DNA from: Cyanobacteria bacterium T3Sed10_344R1
Lineage (GTDB): Bacteria; Cyanobacteriota; Cyanobacteriia; Phormidesmidales; Phormidesmidaceae
Direction of reading: 5' to 3'
NCBI GenBank assembly: GCA_003566335.1
Contig: PXDR01000559.1
Location: forward strand, 1 to 6,730
Length of the DNA stretch: 6,730 nucleotides
The notes beneath the pieces are model-generated. The model saw nothing but the letters and a program-made list of their open reading frames with translations. It was not told the origin of the DNA and made no database searches. The translations under genes and the position numbers were made by a program. Shown in pieces: positions 5,524-6,730 of this stretch; the first letter of the stretch is position 1, and the number at the start of each line of letters is the position of its first letter.

Positions 5524-6473
5524 GCGGGGCCATGCCGACTTATGCAGATGTGATGGCGGCGCGATCGCAACTCATCTCTCACATCCGCACCACGCCGTTG
5601 ATTTCGGCCATGCCCACCCGCACAGCGATTCAGGGCCAGCCGAATCTGTGGTTGAAATTAGACTGCCTGCAAGTAACCGGATCTTTCAAGGCTCGGGGGG
5701 CGGTGAACAAACTGCTGTCAATGCCGCCAGAAGCGATCAAGAGAGGGGTGGTCACGGCATCGGGGGGGAACCATGGTCTGGCGGTGGCCTATGCCGGTTG
5801 GTTAGCCCAGGTGCCGACAATCATTTATCTGGGGAAAAATGTGCCCCCAGCAAAGGCCGATAAGCTGCGGCAGTGGGGGGCCGAGGTGGTGACGGTAGGC
5901 GCAGACTGGGATGACGCAAATCAGGCCGCCCAGGCCATGGCTGAGGCGGAGAATTTGCCCTACATCCATCCTTTTGCCGATCCCCTCGTGATTGCGGGTC
6001 AGGGTACCTTGGCCCTAGAAATCCTGGAAACCTACCCCGAAATTGACACGTTAATTGTGGCGATTGGCGGCGGCGGTTTGATTAGCGGCATCGGTCTGGC
6101 GGCAAAAGCCCTGCATCCTCAAATCAGGATTATTGGCGTGGAGCCAATTGGAGCGGCGACGCTGAGCCACAGCTTAGACAAAGGTGCCGTCACGGCCCTG
6201 CCCCACTTGGCGACCCGAGCCAATACCTTAGCCCCTCGGCAAACTGAGCAGATGAACTTCGACATCATCCGCCGCTGTGTGGATGAAATTGTGTTGGTCA
6301 GCGATGACGCCATGACCCAGGCAGCCCAGTGGCTATGGTTTGAGTTTGGCATTGCGGCTGAGTTGGCTGGGGCTGCTACCTTAGCGGCCCTATCTAGCCA
6401 TCCAGACCTAGTGCCGCCTGAGGCGGTAACCTGCGCCCTGGTTTGCGGCGCTGGGACGGATGGGTTGGCCTAA
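5520..6473 (+). CDS. PLP-dependent threonine/serine dehydratase family enzyme
   Basis: A 317-residue fold-type II PLP enzyme. The PLP lysine is K57 in TGSFKARGA, the substrate-binding asparagine loop is SGGNHG (81-86), and the phosphate-binding glycine loop is GGGGL (183-187). The C-terminus ends VCGAGTDGLA. This set is typical of threonine/serine ammonia-lyases, which convert threonine to 2-oxobutanoate or serine to pyruvate plus ammonia. Serine racemase and related enzymes share the motifs, so the substrate is not settled. It lacks the C-terminal ACT-like regulatory domains of biosynthetic IlvA (about 500 residues) and so resembles the short catabolic type. The GTG start overlaps the pyrG stop as GTGA and has a well-placed AGGAG, pointing to co-transcription and translational coupling with pyrG. 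No metabolic link between the two steps is obvious. It faces the FTR1-like gene across 24 bases. Confidence 0.9.
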   Translation: MSGAMPTYADVMAARSQLISHIRTTPLISAMPTRTAIQGQPNLWLKLDCLQVTGSFKARGAVNKLLSMPPEAIKRGVVTASGGNHGLAVAYAGWLAQVPTIIYLGKNVPPAKADKLRQWGAEVVTVGADWDDANQAAQAMAEAENLPYIHPFADPLVIAGQGTLALEILETYPEIDTLIVAIGGGGLISGIGLAAKALHPQIRIIGVEPIGAATLSHSLDKGAVTALPHLATRANTLAPRQTEQMNFDIIRRCVDEIVLVSDDAMTQAAQWLWFEFGIAAELAGAATLAALSSHPDLVPPEAVTCALVCGAGTDGLA

Positions 6474-6497
6474 ATCACGACTAAGTCTGGATGGGGC

Positions 6498-6730
6498 TTA
6501 AACTTCTGAGCCGGAACTAACCTTGGCCTTGGGGGTAGCGTCAGTGTCAGCGCTGGGTGGGTTGAGCTGCCGCAGGTAGCTGCCGCCGATGGTGAAGGCA
6601 AATAGGCCATAGGCGAGGGCTTGCAACAGGTAAATGCGATCGCGATAGCCCAGCAGCGTCTTCAGCACCAGACCCGGAAACTGATTGTCGGGCAAAATCC
6701 CTCGGGCGTCCCAGAGGGCTGGCCCCAAAA
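6498..6730 (-). CDS. FTR1-like iron permease, C-terminal part (cut by window end)
   Basis: About 77 C-terminal codons of a minus-strand gene; the frame runs open past the right edge, so the start is not seen and the TTG near 6728 is an internal leucine. The visible part reads LWDARGILPDNQFPGLVLKTLLGYRDRIYLLQALAYG, followed by one membrane span (about IYLLQALAYGLFAFTIGGSYL). It ends in a polar tail rich in Asp, Lys and Ser. The 'WD...ILPD..FPG..LK.LLGYRD..YL.QA.AY' arrangement recalls the last segment of cyanobacterial FTR1-family (EfeU-type) high-affinity iron permeases. Their catalytic REXXE motifs would lie outside the window, so the family call rests on memory of the C-terminal pattern and is moderate. 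It converges on the dehydratase gene with a 24-base gap and no clear terminator. Confidence 0.68.
   Translation of the reverse strand, partial: LGPALWDARGILPDNQFPGLVLKTLLGYRDRIYLLQALAYGLFAFTIGGSYLRQLNPPSADTDATPKAKVSSGSEV

Noticed and set aside
6474..6497. possible shared terminator between the convergent dehydratase and FTR1-like genes
   Set aside because: The only pairing found (AAGTC with GGCTT, around 6482-6500) is short, contains a G-T pair and overlaps a stop codon.
1..6730. CRISPR array, insertion sequence with terminal repeats, phage or defence island
   Set aside because: No regularly spaced repeats, transposase, integrase or defence effector motifs were seen. The lone MNT protein has no HEPN partner in the window, so a toxin-antitoxin call would be unsupported.

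Overview
The window looks like a piece of a cyanobacterial chromosome. The palindrome GCGATCGC (the cyanobacterial HIP1 octamer) occurs at least seven times. There is a group 2 sigma-70 factor of the cyanobacterial RpoD-like kind, and the tRNA gene does not encode its CCA end. The genus cannot be told from this sequence.

Left third (1-1660). A small MNT-type nucleotidyltransferase gene lies at the left edge; its homology is clear but its 5' end looks damaged. It is followed by two hairpins and a strongly G-rich tract containing a canonical G-quadruplex motif. A tRNA-Gly with anticodon CCC lies on the minus strand, convergent with the nucleotidyltransferase. A small GlsB/YeaQ-type membrane protein gene on the plus strand has a strong Shine-Dalgarno sequence and a well-formed intrinsic terminator.

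Middle (about 1573-2718). About 1.15 kb has no credible protein gene on either strand. It holds several inverted repeats, among them a nested hairpin at 2310-2359 followed by two terminator-like hairpins, and two 12-bp-period direct repeats. It may be decayed sequence, a long leader of the sigma gene, or an unannotated structured RNA; the sequence alone does not decide.

Right half (2719-6730). A complete group 2 sigma factor is followed by two strong hairpins, then pyrG (CTP synthase). pyrG overlaps by four bases (GTGA) a PLP-dependent threonine/serine dehydratase-family gene, so these two are probably co-transcribed and translationally coupled. The minus-strand gene at the right edge is the C-terminal part of a membrane protein resembling FTR1-family iron permeases. 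It is convergent with the dehydratase and cut by the window end.

Most of the window is housekeeping sequence. I see no convincing evidence of an undescribed multi-gene system. The items most worth a second look are the gene-free, hairpin-rich region before the sigma factor, the G-quadruplex tract, and the start-less nucleotidyltransferase.
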